A DNA stretch of 64,000 nt, from assembly GCF_900167125.1 (NCBI RefSeq), contig NZ_FUYC01000007.1:1-64000 (forward strand). The letters run 5' to 3'. How positions within the stretch are numbered: position 1 is the stretch's first letter; each line of letters begins with the position of its first letter. The DNA comes from Paucidesulfovibrio gracilis DSM 16080. GTDB lineage: Bacteria > Desulfobacterota > Desulfovibrionia > Desulfovibrionales > Desulfovibrionaceae. The notes beneath the pieces are model-generated. The model worked only from the letters and a program-made list of their open reading frames with translations, made no database searches and was not told where the DNA came from. Position numbers and translations under genes: made by a program. Shown in pieces: positions 17,341 to 25,822 of the stretch.

Positions 17341-18132
17341 ATGACAGACAAAAAAGCACGACTCCAGGCAAAACCCCAGTCCCGTATAAACGATCCATCG
17401 TCAACCATGCGGCAACGTTTCCTGCAGCGGCTGCGGCTACCTGGTCTGCACCGGGAAACCGACCTGCCCCAGCTGCTTCAAATGCGGAAGCACTTTCGCA
17501 ATCTGGATCAAAAACGATCCCTTGCCGACTACACATTTTGCGTTGTGGATACGGAATTGACCGGGCTTTCTCCCCGACGGGACGAAATCGTTTCCATCGG
17601 GGCGGTTCGCATCCGCGGACTGCGTATTGCCCCAAAGGACACTTTTTTCACGCTGGTGCAGCCCCGCATGGACCTGCCCAAACGTTCCACCCTGGTACAC
17701 CGCATCACTCCAACCGAAGTGGCTCATGCCCCCCGCCTGCGGACCGTGCTGCCGAGGTTCATTGATTTCTGCGACAATAGCCTTATCGTGGGACATCATG
17801 TAGGCCTGGACATGAGCTTTTTGAACCGTGCCCTGAAACGCATCCACGGCTTACCGCTGAACACGCCCTGTCTGGACACCATGCGGCTGGCCCGGGCCTA
17901 CGAGGAGCAACTTTGGGAAGGCTTCTATGATCAGTTCAAAATGAACGTTTCCTACCATCTGCCGGATCTGGCCGAAGCGTTCGGGCTTCCGGCCTTTACC
18001 GCCCACCATGCCCTGGCCGACGCGTTCCAAACCGCGTACCTTTTCCTCTTCCTGGTGCGAAAATTGTCCGGCGGCCGACTCAAGACGCTTCAGGATCTGC
18101 ATAACGCGGCAAAACCACGACGGTTTCTCTAG
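17341..18132 (+). CDS. 3'-5' exonuclease, DnaQ/PolC epsilon-like (DEDDh)
   Basis: This 263-residue protein has the exonuclease domain at about residues 60-235. All acidic residues are visible: D and E in VVDTELTGL, D in HHVGLDMSFL, and H...D in AHHALADAF, so it is a DEDDh-type enzyme. The start is four bases after the regulator stop, so the two are translationally coupled. Such exonucleases accompany CBS/DUF294 proteins in acs clusters, which points to a role in nucleotide or RNA turnover linked to acetate metabolism and not to the replicative polymerase. The biochemical substrate is unknown. Confidence 0.87.
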   Translation: MTDKKARLQAKPQSRINDPSSTMRQRFLQRLRLPGLHRETDLPQLLQMRKHFRNLDQKRSLADYTFCVVDTELTGLSPRRDEIVSIGAVRIRGLRIAPKDTFFTLVQPRMDLPKRSTLVHRITPTEVAHAPRLRTVLPRFIDFCDNSLIVGHHVGLDMSFLNRALKRIHGLPLNTPCLDTMRLARAYEEQLWEGFYDQFKMNVSYHLPDLAEAFGLPAFTAHHALADAFQTAYLFLFLVRKLSGGRLKTLQDLHNAAKPRRFL

Positions 18133-18146
18133 GAGGTTCCACCACC

Positions 18147-18524
18147 ATGAAGACGTATTTCGTCCTGCTCTGCGTCTTATTCTTCTCCAGCGGACTCTTG
18201 CGGATCTGGAACATTATCCAGGGGGTTCCCGCGCTGCTGGCGGTTTCCCACGCTTCAGACCTGATCCTCTTCGCCCTGTGCCTGCGGGTATGCTTCGGCG
18301 TGGCCTGGAACCGACGCTACTTTCATCCGCCCCAGGTCCGTTTGATCTACTGGGGAACCATGCTGCTGGGTATCGTTTCCACCACCTTGCGAGGATTGGG
18401 ACCACGAGCGGGCCTGCCTTTTGAGCCGGCATCCTTGCCCGATCTGTTGCTCTGGCTTCTGACGTTTATCCTGTTTGCAGCTCCGGCCGTTCTCCTGGAC
18501 CACAGTCTACGTCGCAACGGATGA
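18147..18524 (+). CDS. Small integral membrane protein, function unknown
   Basis: This 125-residue protein has about four hydrophobic segments (residues 4-20, 32-50, 65-83, 95-115) and few soluble residues, so it lies in the inner membrane. AGGAGG is correctly placed ahead of the ATG, and the start lies 14 bp after the exonuclease stop, so it is the distal gene of the acs-linked run. I recognise no family. It could be an accessory to the symporter. Confidence 0.7.
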   Translation: MKTYFVLLCVLFFSSGLLRIWNIIQGVPALLAVSHASDLILFALCLRVCFGVAWNRRYFHPPQVRLIYWGTMLLGIVSTTLRGLGPRAGLPFEPASLPDLLLWLLTFILFAAPAVLLDHSLRRNG

Positions 18525-18606
18525 TTCTCCACGGTTACGGGCAGCGCGGTTGACAGGGGGGAGGCGAATCCCTATCTGTTACACCACGACAAACAAGGAG
18601 ACGTTC

Positions 18607-18957
18607 ATGGCTTACGACATCCGACTGGTAAAGCTGATCACCGGCGACCTCGTCGTCGGAAAATGGAGCGAGGACGGAAAGAGCATCACCGATCCCGCCA
18701 TCCTGCAAACCGTTCCCTCCCAGCAGGGCGTGCAGATGATGCTTCTGCCCTTCGGCTATCCCTTTGAGACCGAAATGGGCGGCGAACTTTCCACCGAGCA
18801 CGTGCTGTACGAATACAAGACCTTCCCGGAAGAGCTGAAAACCCGCTACATGGAAGCCAGCAGCAATCTGACGCTGTCCTCGCCGGGCGACCTGCACAAC
18901 CTGGAACAAATGGTTTCTCCCGGTGGCGGCGGACTGTCCGACCTGCTCAAAAAATAA
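18607..18957 (+). CDS. Conserved-type hypothetical protein, LSm-like fold possible
   Basis: This 116-residue soluble protein starts with a beta-strand-rich segment (YDIRLVKLITGDLVVGKWSED) resembling the first strands of an Sm-like barrel, followed by a helical part and a glycine-rich tail (SPGGGGLSDLLKK). AAGGAGA precedes the ATG. No named family is recognised. The Sm-like reading is a guess from the strand pattern. A strong terminator closes the transcript just before the next gene. Confidence 0.65.
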   Translation: MAYDIRLVKLITGDLVVGKWSEDGKSITDPAILQTVPSQQGVQMMLLPFGYPFETEMGGELSTEHVLYEYKTFPEELKTRYMEASSNLTLSSPGDLHNLEQMVSPGGGGLSDLLKK

Positions 18958-18977
18958 CGATCCCACATCGCAAGCCC

Positions 18978-19031
18978 GGGGGACGGCAGACCGGCGCCAC
19001 CAAGCATCGGTCCGCGCGTCCCCCTTTTTTT
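18978..19031 (+). terminator. Two-stage terminator ending five bases before the radical SAM start codon
   Basis: The outer stem GGGGGACG (18978-18985) pairs with CGTCCCCC (19017-19024), the inner stem GACCG (18989-18993) with CGGTC (19008-19012), and seven T residues follow. It terminates the upstream hypothetical gene. Its T tract ends five bases before ATG 19036 of the next gene, leaving no room for a Shine-Dalgarno sequence. Confidence 0.82.
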
Positions 19032-19035
19032 ACCT

Positions 19036-21609
19036 ATGAAACATCTGCTCCCCCTGCTGCCCAAACCGAGCCGATACCTTGGTTCGGAATGGGGTTCGGT
19101 CCGCAAAACCGATGCGGAAACCCGCGTCCGTGCTGCGCTGGCATTTCCCGACCTCTATGAGGTGGGCATGTCCTACATGGGACAACGCATCCTCTATGAA
19201 GCCGTGAACCGCTGTCCGGGCTTGGCCGCCGAACGGGTCTATACTCCCTGCGTGGACGCCGCCGCCATCCTCCGCGAGCACGAAACCCCTCTGGCCACCA
19301 TGGAAAGCGACATTCCTCTGGCCAGCCTGGATGCCGTGGCCTTCAGCCTGACGCATGAACTCTGCTACACCAACGTACTCTTCATGCTCGATCTGGCCGG
19401 AATTCCCCTGCGGGCGGATCAACGGGACGACTCCCACCCCCTCATCGTGGCGGGGGGCGGCGCCTGCTTCAACGCCGAACCTCTGGCGGATTTTCTGGAC
19501 CTGATGGTTCTGGGGGATGGCGAGGAGATCCTGCCGGATCTGCTTCAACGGTTGGCCCAGGCCAAAGAGGCGGGTACGGACAAAAACACCTTTCTTCGCT
19601 CCCTGGCCGGACTCCCCGGCTACTACGTGCCGTGGCTCTTTCAAGGCAACGACGCCGAGGCACCCACGCCCCTGCAACCCGGATACGAATCCGTGGAAAA
19701 AGCCCTGGTCACCGACCTGGACAGCACGCCTTTTCCAACCCAAACCCCGGTTCCATTCGGCGCGGTCCATGACCGGTTGACCCTGGAAATCGCCCGGGGC
19801 TGTACGCGGGGATGCCGGTTCTGCCAAGCCGGAATTCTCTATCGTCCGGTCCGCGAGCGCAGCCTGAACACCCTGGAAAGCCTGCTGCAACGTGGCTTGG
19901 CTGAAACAGGGTGGGAGGAGACCTCGTTTCTTTCCCTTTCCACCGGGGATTACTCCGCACTGGACAGCCTCTTTGCCGAAACCTTTGACCGTTGCGCCGC
20001 TGAACAGGTCGCCATTTCCCTGCCTTCGCTCCGGGTGGGATCCCTTTCCCCCACTATCATGCAGCGAATGGCCAGCATCCGCCGTACCGGCGCCACCATT
20101 GCCCCGGAAGCGGGCAGTCAGCGTCTGCGCGATGTGATCAATAAAGGGGTGGACGAGGAAGGGCTACTCGAGCATGTCCGCCAACTTTTTGAAAATGGCT
20201 GGCAATCCGTCAAACTCTATTTCATGATCGGCCTGCCCACCGAAACCAAGGAAGACCTGGACGCCATTCTGGAGCTGTGCCGTAGCGTCCGCAGTGCAGC
20301 CGGGACCGATGTGAAACGGCTTCAAGTCACGGCCGCGGTTTCGCCCTTCGTCCCCAAGCCGCACACCCCGTTCCAGTGGGAACGCCAAATCTCCCTGGAG
20401 GAGATGCATGAACGTCTGGCCTACCTCCGCGACCTGTTCCGCCGGGAAAAGCGGCTGACCCTCAAGCATCATATTCCGGAAATGAGCTATCTTGAAGGTA
20501 TTTTTTCCAGGGGTGACCGCCGGCTGGGTCCGGTGCTGGAAACCGCGTACCGCAAGGGCGCGCTCTTTTCGAGCTGGAAGGATCACCTTCGCCTGGAACA
20601 GTATCTTGAATCGCTGAGGGAACACGGCCTGGACCCGGAACCATTCCTGGCGGAGCGGGATACGGGCGCCACATTGCCCTGGGAGCATCTGCATACCGGA
20701 GTCAGCAAGCGCTTTCTGCTCACGGAGCGTCGCCGCGCCCTGGGTGAAAAAATCACGCCCGACTGTCGCTATAATACCTGCCGGAATTGTGGTGTATGCA
20801 ACCATCAAGGCCGTCGGACCGAACTGGAAAACCAGGCCGGAAAAGACATTCAGCCCAGAATGGTCTTTCATGAACGGGATCAGCAGCGACACCACGAGGC
20901 CATTCCAACCACAGTGACGGACCATGACGACCTTTCCGCCAAAGGAACCCATGTACGCCTCTGGATGCACAAGACCGGTCCCGCCTCCTACCTGAGTCAG
21001 CTGGAGCTTCAAGCCGTATTCGAACGGGCTTTCCGGCGGGCAAACATCCCTCTGAGTTTTTCCGCGGGATTTCACCCGATGCCACGGCTCTCCTTTGGCC
21101 GCGCGCTGCCCGTTGGGGTGGAAAGCCTGGCCGAATGGGTCAACGTCTACATCCGGCGGCCCATGGTCCCCAAAGACATCTTTCAGGGATTACTGGGCCA
21201 GCTGCCGGGCGGCATGCACGTGACTCGTGTGGAACCGCTGGACATGGGACGCAAACAGGCTCAACCGGAATACGAGGTCTGGAGCGTTGTGTTTCAGGGA
21301 GAGGATGCCGAAAAACGTCAGGCCTTGTGGCTGGATTTGGAAAACCGTGAAGAGATCATGGTGGAACGGAAAAACCGCAAAGGCATCAAACGCACCAATG
21401 TACGCCCCCTGATGCTCTGGTCTGTTCCGGAAGTGGAACTCCAGACCGGGGAGTATGGGGTTCGCATTGGATTCGACTGGTCCGGCGGCTACGCCAACCC
21501 GTTGACCATGCTGCGCTGCCTGGAGCCGGAAATGGACATTACCATTGCGCCGGGGAAGACCCGTTTGATCAAGCTTGAGCAAAGCTTCAGCCAGCCACCC
21601 AAGCCGTAG
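19036..21609 (+). CDS. TIGR03960-type radical SAM protein fused to a TIGR03936/DUF2344 domain
   Basis: This 857-residue protein has an N-terminal B12-binding-like region (about 20-190), a radical SAM domain (about 235-480) with the cluster motif CTRGCRFC for [4Fe-4S] binding, a cysteine cluster around residues 579-590 (CRYNTCRNCGVCNHQG) and a C-terminal DUF2344-like domain (about 640-850). This two-domain fusion is widespread in anaerobes and often lies near rne/rng or ribosomal-protein genes. Its reaction is not known to me. The N terminus MKHLLPLLPKPSRYLG matches the family, so ATG 19036 is retained even though no ribosome site is visible and a terminator lies directly upstream. Confidence 0.88.
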   Translation: MKHLLPLLPKPSRYLGSEWGSVRKTDAETRVRAALAFPDLYEVGMSYMGQRILYEAVNRCPGLAAERVYTPCVDAAAILREHETPLATMESDIPLASLDAVAFSLTHELCYTNVLFMLDLAGIPLRADQRDDSHPLIVAGGGACFNAEPLADFLDLMVLGDGEEILPDLLQRLAQAKEAGTDKNTFLRSLAGLPGYYVPWLFQGNDAEAPTPLQPGYESVEKALVTDLDSTPFPTQTPVPFGAVHDRLTLEIARGCTRGCRFCQAGILYRPVRERSLNTLESLLQRGLAETGWEETSFLSLSTGDYSALDSLFAETFDRCAAEQVAISLPSLRVGSLSPTIMQRMASIRRTGATIAPEAGSQRLRDVINKGVDEEGLLEHVRQLFENGWQSVKLYFMIGLPTETKEDLDAILELCRSVRSAAGTDVKRLQVTAAVSPFVPKPHTPFQWERQISLEEMHERLAYLRDLFRREKRLTLKHHIPEMSYLEGIFSRGDRRLGPVLETAYRKGALFSSWKDHLRLEQYLESLREHGLDPEPFLAERDTGATLPWEHLHTGVSKRFLLTERRRALGEKITPDCRYNTCRNCGVCNHQGRRTELENQAGKDIQPRMVFHERDQQRHHEAIPTTVTDHDDLSAKGTHVRLWMHKTGPASYLSQLELQAVFERAFRRANIPLSFSAGFHPMPRLSFGRALPVGVESLAEWVNVYIRRPMVPKDIFQGLLGQLPGGMHVTRVEPLDMGRKQAQPEYEVWSVVFQGEDAEKRQALWLDLENREEIMVERKNRKGIKRTNVRPLMLWSVPEVELQTGEYGVRIGFDWSGGYANPLTMLRCLEPEMDITIAPGKTRLIKLEQSFSQPPKP

Positions 21610-21631
21610 ACGCTCCCTTGCCGTGCATTGA

Positions 21632-21666
21632 AAAAGCCCCCGCCGCATTCCGCGACAGGGGCTTTT
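21632..21666. terminator. Bidirectional terminator between convergent genes
   Basis: AAAAGCCCC (21632-21640) pairs with GGGGCTTTT (21658-21666) around a GC-rich loop with further pairing (CGC/GCG). T tracts exist on both strands, serving the radical SAM gene on the plus strand and the lipoprotein gene on the minus strand. Confidence 0.85.
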
Positions 21667-21692
21667 CATTTCTTACGGAAAGGCTGACGCGG

Positions 21693-22100
21693 TTATTCCT
21701 CCACGGTCACCTGCACCAGCTTGTAGGTTTCCAGCGGGCCGCCCTCACGATCACGGATGCGCACTTCGACCACGCCCCGCCCGGCACGTAGCGGCATAAA
21801 TACATACCTGGCACGGAAATCCTCTTCCAGCACCGAATCCAAACGAAGCAAAGCCGGGTCAAACGCCACTCCGGCGAATACGTATCCCGACAGTTTGGGA
21901 TCCCGCATATCCAGCGTCAGAGGAACGCCGACATACGCGGTTTCCTCAAAGGTCTGCTCGCCGTCCACGGTCAACTCCGTAGGACCGGGATCCCCTCCGA
22001 CCCAACTCGGCATGATGGAACAGCCTTGCGCGGCAAGCAGTCCCAAAATCAAAAGAAACGGAAACTTCCGACGCAATGCCCGTTTACAACCATGCAGCAT
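21693..22100 (-). CDS. Small lipoprotein, function unknown
   Basis: This 135-residue protein has a type II signal peptide: basic start (KRALRRKF), hydrophobic core, and lipobox LAAQGC with the acylated cysteine near residue 27. The mature part is beta-rich and acidic and resembles a small Ig-like or BACON-like sandwich, with no recognised family. The ATG at 22100 overlaps the TGA of the upstream oxidoreductase as TGATG, indicating translational coupling. A periplasmic or outer-membrane partner coupled to a cytosolic disulfide reductase is an odd pairing. Confidence 0.7.
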   Translation of the reverse strand: MLHGCKRALRRKFPFLLILGLLAAQGCSIMPSWVGGDPGPTELTVDGEQTFEETAYVGVPLTLDMRDPKLSGYVFAGVAFDPALLRLDSVLEEDFRARYVFMPLRAGRGVVEVRIRDREGGPLETYKLVQVTVEE

Positions 22101-23800
22101 CAAAGCTCCAATCCCCATTTTTTCAAACCAGCCATGCCGCCCTGGAGGTTGAACACTTCAGCGAATCCTTGATCCATAAGCGTAATCTGGGCCTCGTAGG
22201 ATCTGGCTCCGGTGTTGCAAATCAGCATGATGCGCTTATCCCGCGGCACTTCGGCCAACCGCTGCGCCAACTGCCCCTGAGGAATGTTGTGCCATTTTTC
22301 CAACCGTTCCACATACGCCCCGGCGTCGGCCTCCTCTCGGCAATCCAGGAAAAAGCACTCGCCCTGGTCCGACTCCCAGCACTCGGCGAATTCGTCGGGC
22401 ATGACCCCGACGTTGCGACCATCCAGCACGTTGTCGGCCACGTTGCCCAGGGAGTTGAGCACGTCCATGGCGGAGGCGAACGGCGGAGAATAGGCCAATT
22501 CCATATTGGACAGGTCATCCACTGTGGGCTTGTGCGGCAGGAGCGCGGCCACGGCATTGATCCGGCCCACCATGGCGTCCCCGGTTCCGGCGAATCCCTG
22601 AATACCGAGTACGCGACGGGTACCTTTTTCCACCACTAGTTCCAGGGTCATCAATTCCTTGGTGGGATAAAAATGGGCGCGGTCCAGCTGAATTTGAAAG
22701 ACGCTCACCGCGTCAAAACCGGCTCGCTTGGCCGCTGCCAAAGAAAGCCCCGTTCCAGCTGCCGACGTCTCGAACAACTTGACCACAAAGGATCCAACGG
22801 CCCCGGGAAAAGTCTTGCCGCGGCCAGCCAGGTTGTCACCGATGACACGGCCCTGGCGGTTGGACATGGACCCCAGTGGCAAAAAGAACGGCTGCTCCGT
22901 GACCAAATGCTTGACCACCACGCAATCGCCGCCAGCGTAGATATCCGGATCCGTGGTGCGCATTTCTTCGTCCACCACTATGCCGCCCCGCTCATGACAA
23001 TCCAGCCCGCATTCCCTTGCCAGGGCGTCGCCCGGAACCACGCCCGTGGCCATAACCACGAGGTCGGCTTCCAGTTCTCCAGCGGAGCTAACCACCTTGG
23101 TGACGCGTTCCGTTCCTTGAATCTCCTGCACGGTGTGGCCGAGCAAAAACTCTACGCCGTTCTCCTCCATATGCTTTTGAGCCATATGCGCGAGGGAGGG
23201 GCTGACCAGGCCGGGAAGGATCTGATCCGTAATTTCCACCACGGTTGTTTCCACGCCCCACATGTCAGCCAACGCCTCGGCCATTTCCAATCCAATGAAC
23301 CCGGCACCGACGATCACGGCCTTGGACACCTCGCCCTTGGTGACAGCGGCGCGGATATCCTCGGCGTCATGCAAATCGGAAACCATGTGAACCCCGGGGA
23401 GGTCCGCACCGGGCAGTGGCAACTTTCTGGGGGAACTACCCGTGGCGATAACAAGCTTGTCGTACGGCAAATATTCCTGCTCGCCGCTATCGAGCCGCTG
23501 CACAAGCACACGTTTGTTTTCCCGGTCAATGGACAGCGCACGTGTACGAGGCTGCATATCCACCCCCTTGACGTCGCGGAAGAATTCCACGTCGCGGGTC
23601 ATATGAAAGCTGGTGTTGCGCAGTTCCTTCACTTCCGAGACATCGCCGGACACATAGTAGGGAATGCCGCATCCACCGTAGGAAAAACAGTCGTTCTGGT
23701 CGATCATGGTCACAGTGGAGCCGGGTTCGAGCCGTTTGAAACGGCAGGCGGTTTTCGGCCCCAGGGCCACCGCGCCGATGATGAGTACGTGTTGGGACAT
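22100..23800 (-). CDS. FAD-dependent CoA-disulfide reductase-like protein fused to rhodanese
   Basis: This 566-residue protein consists of a pyridine nucleotide-disulfide oxidoreductase (residues 1-450) and a C-terminal rhodanese domain (about 465-560). The single redox cysteine C44 in SYGGCGIPYYVSG is the CoA-disulfide reductase pattern, lacking the CxxxxC of glutathione reductase. The FAD site IIGAVALG is slightly atypical (A for GxGxxG). The rhodanese active loop is CNTGARS with an intact cysteine. Relatives such as Npsr and CoADR-Rhd reduce polysulfide, persulfide or CoA disulfides with NAD(P)H, fitting a sulfur-rich cytoplasm. ATG 23800 was chosen because it gives the canonical FAD-binding N terminus. 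Confidence 0.87.
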   Translation of the reverse strand: MSQHVLIIGAVALGPKTACRFKRLEPGSTVTMIDQNDCFSYGGCGIPYYVSGDVSEVKELRNTSFHMTRDVEFFRDVKGVDMQPRTRALSIDRENKRVLVQRLDSGEQEYLPYDKLVIATGSSPRKLPLPGADLPGVHMVSDLHDAEDIRAAVTKGEVSKAVIVGAGFIGLEMAEALADMWGVETTVVEITDQILPGLVSPSLAHMAQKHMEENGVEFLLGHTVQEIQGTERVTKVVSSAGELEADLVVMATGVVPGDALARECGLDCHERGGIVVDEEMRTTDPDIYAGGDCVVVKHLVTEQPFFLPLGSMSNRQGRVIGDNLAGRGKTFPGAVGSFVVKLFETSAAGTGLSLAAAKRAGFDAVSVFQIQLDRAHFYPTKELMTLELVVEKGTRRVLGIQGFAGTGDAMVGRINAVAALLPHKPTVDDLSNMELAYSPPFASAMDVLNSLGNVADNVLDGRNVGVMPDEFAECWESDQGECFFLDCREEADAGAYVERLEKWHNIPQGQLAQRLAEVPRDKRIMLICNTGARSYEAQITLMDQGFAEVFNLQGGMAGLKKWGLEL

Positions 23801-23978
23801 AATCTTGAACCTCGCGGTTTTGTCGGAAAAGGATGAAGGCTTATAGCCGCTGGTTCGACCCGATGCAAGCCAGGCCGCCATGCGGCAGGATCAATCGCTC
23901 CTGGAGACAACGGAACCGATGAAAAGGCGTCCTCCTTTCCATCGGCTCCGATTGTATAATGACATGCGAAATGGCCGC

Positions 23979-25163
23979 CTACTGCAAGAATTCCTGCAAC
24001 GCTTTGCCCAGACGGGCTACGCCTTCGCGGATCATCTCCTCCGACGCATTGGAAAAATTCAGCCGCAGCGTGTTTTCCCCTTCACCCGGATCTACGTAGA
24101 ACGGTTTGCCCGGGACAAAAGCCACCTTACAGGCAACGGCCTTATCCATGAGCTGCATGGAAGAACAGCCTTGCGGCAGCGTCACCCACAGGAACATACC
24201 GCCTTCCGGTTCGGAAATGGTCACGCCTTCAGGAAAATGCTCCCGAATAGCCTCCACCATGACGTTACGCTGGTGGCCATAGCGTTCCCGTATCATGGCG
24301 ATATGCGCGTCCATGTCAAAATGCTGCAACAACTCTACCATGATGCGCTGCGTCAGGGATGGGGTATGCAGGTCGGACGCCTGTTTTACGCGAATAAGCG
24401 CATCGCGCACATCGCCCCGTGCCACGATCCAGCCCAGACGGAATCCCGGCGTGGCGATTTTGGAAAATGACCCCATAAGGATGGATTGCCCCTCGGCAAA
24501 GGTATAGACCGAGGGCAGATGCTCTCCTTTGAAGCGCAGCTCGCCGTAGGGATCGTCCTCCACAAACAGCAGCCCCCGCCGCAGGCAAAGCTCAGCCACG
24601 GCGCGGCGCTTTTCCAAGGAATAGGACAGTCCCGAGGGATTCTGGAAGTTGGGTACCGCGTAGAAAAGCTTGGCCGGAGCCTCGTCCAGCAACGCTTCCA
24701 ATGCATCAAGATCCGGACCATCCTCTAACAGCGGAATGGTGCGGAACTGAGGCTCAAACACGGAAAAGGACTGGATGGCCCCCAGGTACGCGGGACGCTC
24801 CAACACCACGGTGTCGCCCTGATCCAGAAAGACTTTGGCGACCATGTCCACACACTGCTGGGATCCGGTTGTGATCAGGATATCATCCGGATCAAGCTTC
24901 AACCCCATACGTTGATCATAGCGCTCTGCGATCCAGGCCCGCAATTCGGGATCACCCTCGGTAGGGGCGTATTGCAAGGCGCTCACGGGAGCATTGGTCA
25001 AGGCACGCTGGGCGGCCTCGGCGATGGCCTTTGACGGAAAGCATTCGGGATTGGGCAGTCCACCGGCAAAGGAAATGATGGAGGGATCCGCCGTAACCTT
25101 CAGAATTTCACGGATAAACGAACGGTGCACCTTGCCCATTCGTTTGGCAAACGTTTCCTGCAT
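23979..25163 (-). CDS. PLP-dependent aminotransferase, class I/II (LysN/2-aminoadipate type)
   Basis: This 394-residue protein shows the fold-type I aminotransferase layout: ISFAGGLPNPECFP near residue 30, substrate and cofactor loop ITTGSQQCVDMVAKVF (about 97), NFQNPSGL (about 173), FVEDDPYGELRF, the PLP lysine in SFSKIATPGFRLGWI (about K232) and the carboxylate-binding arginine in NTLRLNFSN near the C terminus. This subgroup acts on aromatic, branched-chain or 2-aminoadipate substrates, so specificity is open. AAGGAG precedes the ATG. It is monocistronic as far as the sequence shows. Confidence 0.9.
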   Translation of the reverse strand: MQETFAKRMGKVHRSFIREILKVTADPSIISFAGGLPNPECFPSKAIAEAAQRALTNAPVSALQYAPTEGDPELRAWIAERYDQRMGLKLDPDDILITTGSQQCVDMVAKVFLDQGDTVVLERPAYLGAIQSFSVFEPQFRTIPLLEDGPDLDALEALLDEAPAKLFYAVPNFQNPSGLSYSLEKRRAVAELCLRRGLLFVEDDPYGELRFKGEHLPSVYTFAEGQSILMGSFSKIATPGFRLGWIVARGDVRDALIRVKQASDLHTPSLTQRIMVELLQHFDMDAHIAMIRERYGHQRNVMVEAIREHFPEGVTISEPEGGMFLWVTLPQGCSSMQLMDKAVACKVAFVPGKPFYVDPGEGENTLRLNFSNASEEMIREGVARLGKALQEFLQ

Positions 25164-25326
25164 GTTTTCAACTCCTTGAATCGCGACACGCTACTCCGCC
25201 GCCCCACGGAACGCAAGCATGGACTCAAAGAGACGGACTGATTCGCGGCGTCCCACGCTGCGCCCATGGAATGCACCCACGACTCGTCAAAACAGCCGAA
25301 GGCGACGGAGGTTCTGACATAAGCGT

Positions 25327-25357
25327 GCAAAACAAAAGGGCCGGGAAACCCCGGCCC
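25327..25357 (-). terminator. Rho-independent terminator (minus strand)
   Basis: In the minus direction GGGCCGGG pairs with CCCGGCCC over a 4-base loop and is followed by TTTTGTTTT. It closes the small gene ending at 25395. Confidence 0.86.
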
Positions 25358-25394
25358 TAAGCGAAGAGAGGAGGAGACGAGAAAATGAGGGGTA

Positions 25395-25739
25395 TTATGG
25401 CTCCAGCTCGGTTCGAAGCCAGGAGCGCACTTCCTCTGTGGGCGCATACACGCCCTTGTGTCCACCAACATGCTTGTGGAACGAGTCCGCCACTTCCGTG
25501 GGGAGTTCCCTGGTCCATAGCTCCCGGGCCTCTTCAGAGTTCCGTCGGATCAAAATGGCCCGGGGACGATCTTCCCAATTGTACACCACAAAGTAATTGG
25601 TATAGTCATCCTTGGACCGGACCGGCTGAAATCGACCATGCCAAGAGTTGTTGCCCCATTCAAGATACAGGGTCACGGCATCCTCAGGGGTCATGTTCCA
25701 GTCGATTTCCAGATTGCGATAGTTTTTCAGGCTTGCCAT
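25395..25739 (-). CDS. Small soluble protein of Desulfovibrio type, function unknown
   Basis: This 114-residue protein is rich in aromatic residues and begins MASLKNYRNLEIDWNMTPED, followed by LYLEWGNN and a core FVVYNWEDRPRAILIRR. I believe it belongs to a small family seen in Desulfovibrio genomes (possibly the one labelled DVU0772 family), but I cannot confirm that. No membrane segment or signal peptide. AGGAG is well placed before ATG 25739, and an upstream in-frame ATG at 25760 lacks a site. It is transcribed alone with its own terminator and diverges from the methyltransferase gene. Confidence 0.7.
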   Translation of the reverse strand: MASLKNYRNLEIDWNMTPEDAVTLYLEWGNNSWHGRFQPVRSKDDYTNYFVVYNWEDRPRAILIRRNSEEARELWTRELPTEVADSFHKHVGGHKGVYAPTEEVRSWLRTELEP

Positions 25740-25822
25740 GTGTTTCTCCTGCTGTTTCAAGAATGATAACTTTTACTATTAAGTTGTCAAGCTCTTTTTT
25801 GTTTTCTAAAAGGTAGCAATCA

